Of a DNA stretch of 6,999 nt, positions 6,077-6,999 are shown piece after piece. This DNA comes from Deltaproteobacteria bacterium (GTDB lineage: Bacteria; Myxococcota_A; Polyangia; HGW-17; SLPX01). The stretch lies in the NCBI GenBank assembly GCA_011390535.1, contig JAABSF010000135.1, positions 1 to 6,999 of the forward strand. Reading direction: 5' to 3'. Every line of letters starts with the position of its first letter. The first letter of the stretch is position 1. Under the pieces are notes generated by a model that saw only the letters and a program-made list of their open reading frames with translations, searched no databases and was not told where the DNA came from. Made by a program: the position numbers and the translations under genes.

Positions 6077-6710
6077 GGGAAAAGGAGTGAAAGGGCTTCT
6101 TTTGGTGGTGTCTTCTCCTTCAGGAGCGGGGAAGACCACGCTGAGTCAAAGGCTCAGAGCCGAGTTTTCCGGGTTGGGCTTTTCTGTCTCATATACCACC
6201 CGAAAACCCCGTCCCAGTGAGGTTGATGGGGTTGATTATCATTTCGTTGATCAAAACACATTTGAAAATATGGTAAAAGAAGATCTCTTCGCCGAGTGGG
6301 CAGAGGTGCACGGTCATTTTTACGGCACCTCGTTTGCGGCGGTTCAGCAAGCTCTGGATGGCGGCAGAGACATGATCTTTGACATCGATTATCAGGGAGG
6401 CACCCAGCTGAAGAGCAAGTTTCCCGATGCGGTGATGGTTTTTGTTTTACCTCCTTCAATGAAGGTGTTGGCCGAAAGATTGAAAGGCCGAGCAACAGAG
6501 AGCCCCGAAAAGATTGCCATGAGGTTGAATGGAGCTATAGAAGAGCTCACACATTACGACTCCTATGAGTTCCTCGTGGTAAATGATAATCTTGAGACGG
6601 CGTACACAGAACTTAGGTCGATTTATCTGGCAGCGGGCTGTACTCAGCGAAGGCGGGGATATTTGGCGTTGGAGCTTTTGAGCCAAGCAAAAAACGATGA
6701 TCTTTTGTAG
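6066..6710 (+). CDS. gmk: Guanylate kinase
   Basis: A 214-residue cytosolic enzyme, GMP + ATP to GDP + ADP, essential for guanine nucleotide supply. The P-loop is SSPSGAGKTT (16-25, Lys23). The GMP-binding domain has TTRKPRPSEVDGVDYHFV (44-61), with Arg46, Arg49 and Tyr58, then FAEWAEVHGHFYGTS (75-89) and FDIDYQGG (105-112). The lid carries RLKGRATES (138-146), with further conserved RLNGAIEEL and DSYEFLVVND. All expected residues are present, with Ser replacing the more common Gly before PSGAGK, as in a number of bacteria. The ATG at 6066 lies inside the end of yicC, with GAGGGAG 11 bases upstream. An in-frame GTG at 6087 has GAGGGA seven bases before it and would give MKGLLLVVSSPSG, also a typical guanylate kinase N-terminus, so the true start is open between these two. 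Confidence 0.96.
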   Translation: MSNEGKGVKGLLLVVSSPSGAGKTTLSQRLRAEFSGLGFSVSYTTRKPRPSEVDGVDYHFVDQNTFENMVKEDLFAEWAEVHGHFYGTSFAAVQQALDGGRDMIFDIDYQGGTQLKSKFPDAVMVFVLPPSMKVLAERLKGRATESPEKIAMRLNGAIEELTHYDSYEFLVVNDNLETAYTELRSIYLAAGCTQRRRGYLALELLSQAKNDDLL

Positions 6711-6999
6711 GCGATATCTGCTGATTTTTTTGTTGAGCTTGTGTGGTTGTCCAGGGAAAAAGACGTCTGGACATCGGGTTAAGAGTCCGGCCCGGGCTCG
6801 GCAAATCCCGGAAAAGGAATGTCCCCGTTTCGGGGAATCCGATCTGAGCACCGAAGTGCAGATAGAGAGGCCCCCAAGGGTTGCGATTTCTCTTCCCATG
6901 CCTTCACCTCTTCAGGATCCTGATCCTGTCCCCGCCCGGACGACCTTGAAAATGCAACGAAGGCGCGCAGCACGTTCCACGGGCGAGAGCCGTTGGAAA
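6697..6999 (+). CDS. Putative lipoprotein, N-terminal part (runs off window)
   Basis: A frame opens with ATG at 6697, inside the last 14 bases of gmk, and stays open for all 101 codons to the window edge. Residues 1-18 form a classic lipoprotein signal: MIFCRR, a hydrophobic stretch YLLIFLLSL, then the lipobox Leu15-Cys16-Gly17-Cys18, so Cys18 would be lipidated and anchored in the membrane. The mature part starts PGKKTSG and is rich in proline and arginine (for example ERPPRVAISLPMPSPLQ and QRRRAARS), with no recognisable domain and probably a disordered linker. No good ribosome binding site lies before the ATG, so translation is probably coupled to gmk. Function is unknown. In other bacteria rpoZ often follows gmk; this is not rpoZ. 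The signal peptide makes a chance frame unlikely, but the claim rests on that and on the long open frame. Confidence 0.7.
   Translation, partial: MIFCRRYLLIFLLSLCGCPGKKTSGHRVKSPARARQIPEKECPRFGESDLSTEVQIERPPRVAISLPMPSPLQDPDPVPARTTLKMQRRRAARSTGESRWK

Noticed and set aside
6823..6835. CCCCG-TTT-CGGGG hairpin after gmk as a terminator
   Set aside because: It lies within the open lipoprotein frame and has no U-run after it.
6456..6973. Minus-strand frames over the gmk end and right edge
   Set aside because: They are antisense to gmk and the lipoprotein frame and show no motifs, signal or ribosome binding site.

Overview
The window reads as ordinary bacterial chromosome with mixed GC content, probably from a poorly characterised or uncultivated lineage. 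Bacterial character comes from the yicC-gmk pair, an ECF sigma factor with a zinc-finger anti-sigma factor, Shine-Dalgarno sites of the AGGAG type, and a lipoprotein signal peptide at the right edge. The left edge carries the C-terminal part of a topoisomerase VI A subunit (Spo11 family). That enzyme is typical of archaea and only scattered among bacteria. I cannot assign a phylum from the sequence alone. All genes lie on the + strand.

Layout: (1) 1-684, 3' part of the topoisomerase VI A gene, whose start lies outside the window. (2) 777-1979, a class I/II PLP aminotransferase with a good ribosome binding site and a possible promoter in front. (3) 1980-2197, a non-coding stretch with a GC-rich minus-strand reading frame that may be a gene remnant, and a GGAAT-N18-GTT promoter candidate. 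(4) 2198-2929 and 3005-3775, an ECF sigma factor and a membrane-anchored zinc anti-sigma factor. (5) 3943-4974, an NAD-dependent sugar-nucleotide 4-epimerase resembling WbpP, with an unusual acidic/glycine insertion. (6) 5159-6076, 6066-6710 and 6697-6999, three overlapping genes: the YicC-family endoribonuclease, guanylate kinase, and the start of an unrecognised lipoprotein that runs off the window.

The sigma/anti-sigma pair forms an envelope or redox stress switch. The promoter candidate in front of the sigma gene matches the consensus used by SigR-type ECF factors, suggesting autoregulation, and a similar but less well spaced site lies upstream of yicC. The last three genes look translationally coupled. 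I see no mobile elements, CRISPR arrays, RNA genes or defence systems. The most unusual items are the bacterial topoisomerase VI, the C-terminal domains of the sigma and anti-sigma proteins, the epimerase insertion and the lipoprotein overlapping gmk.
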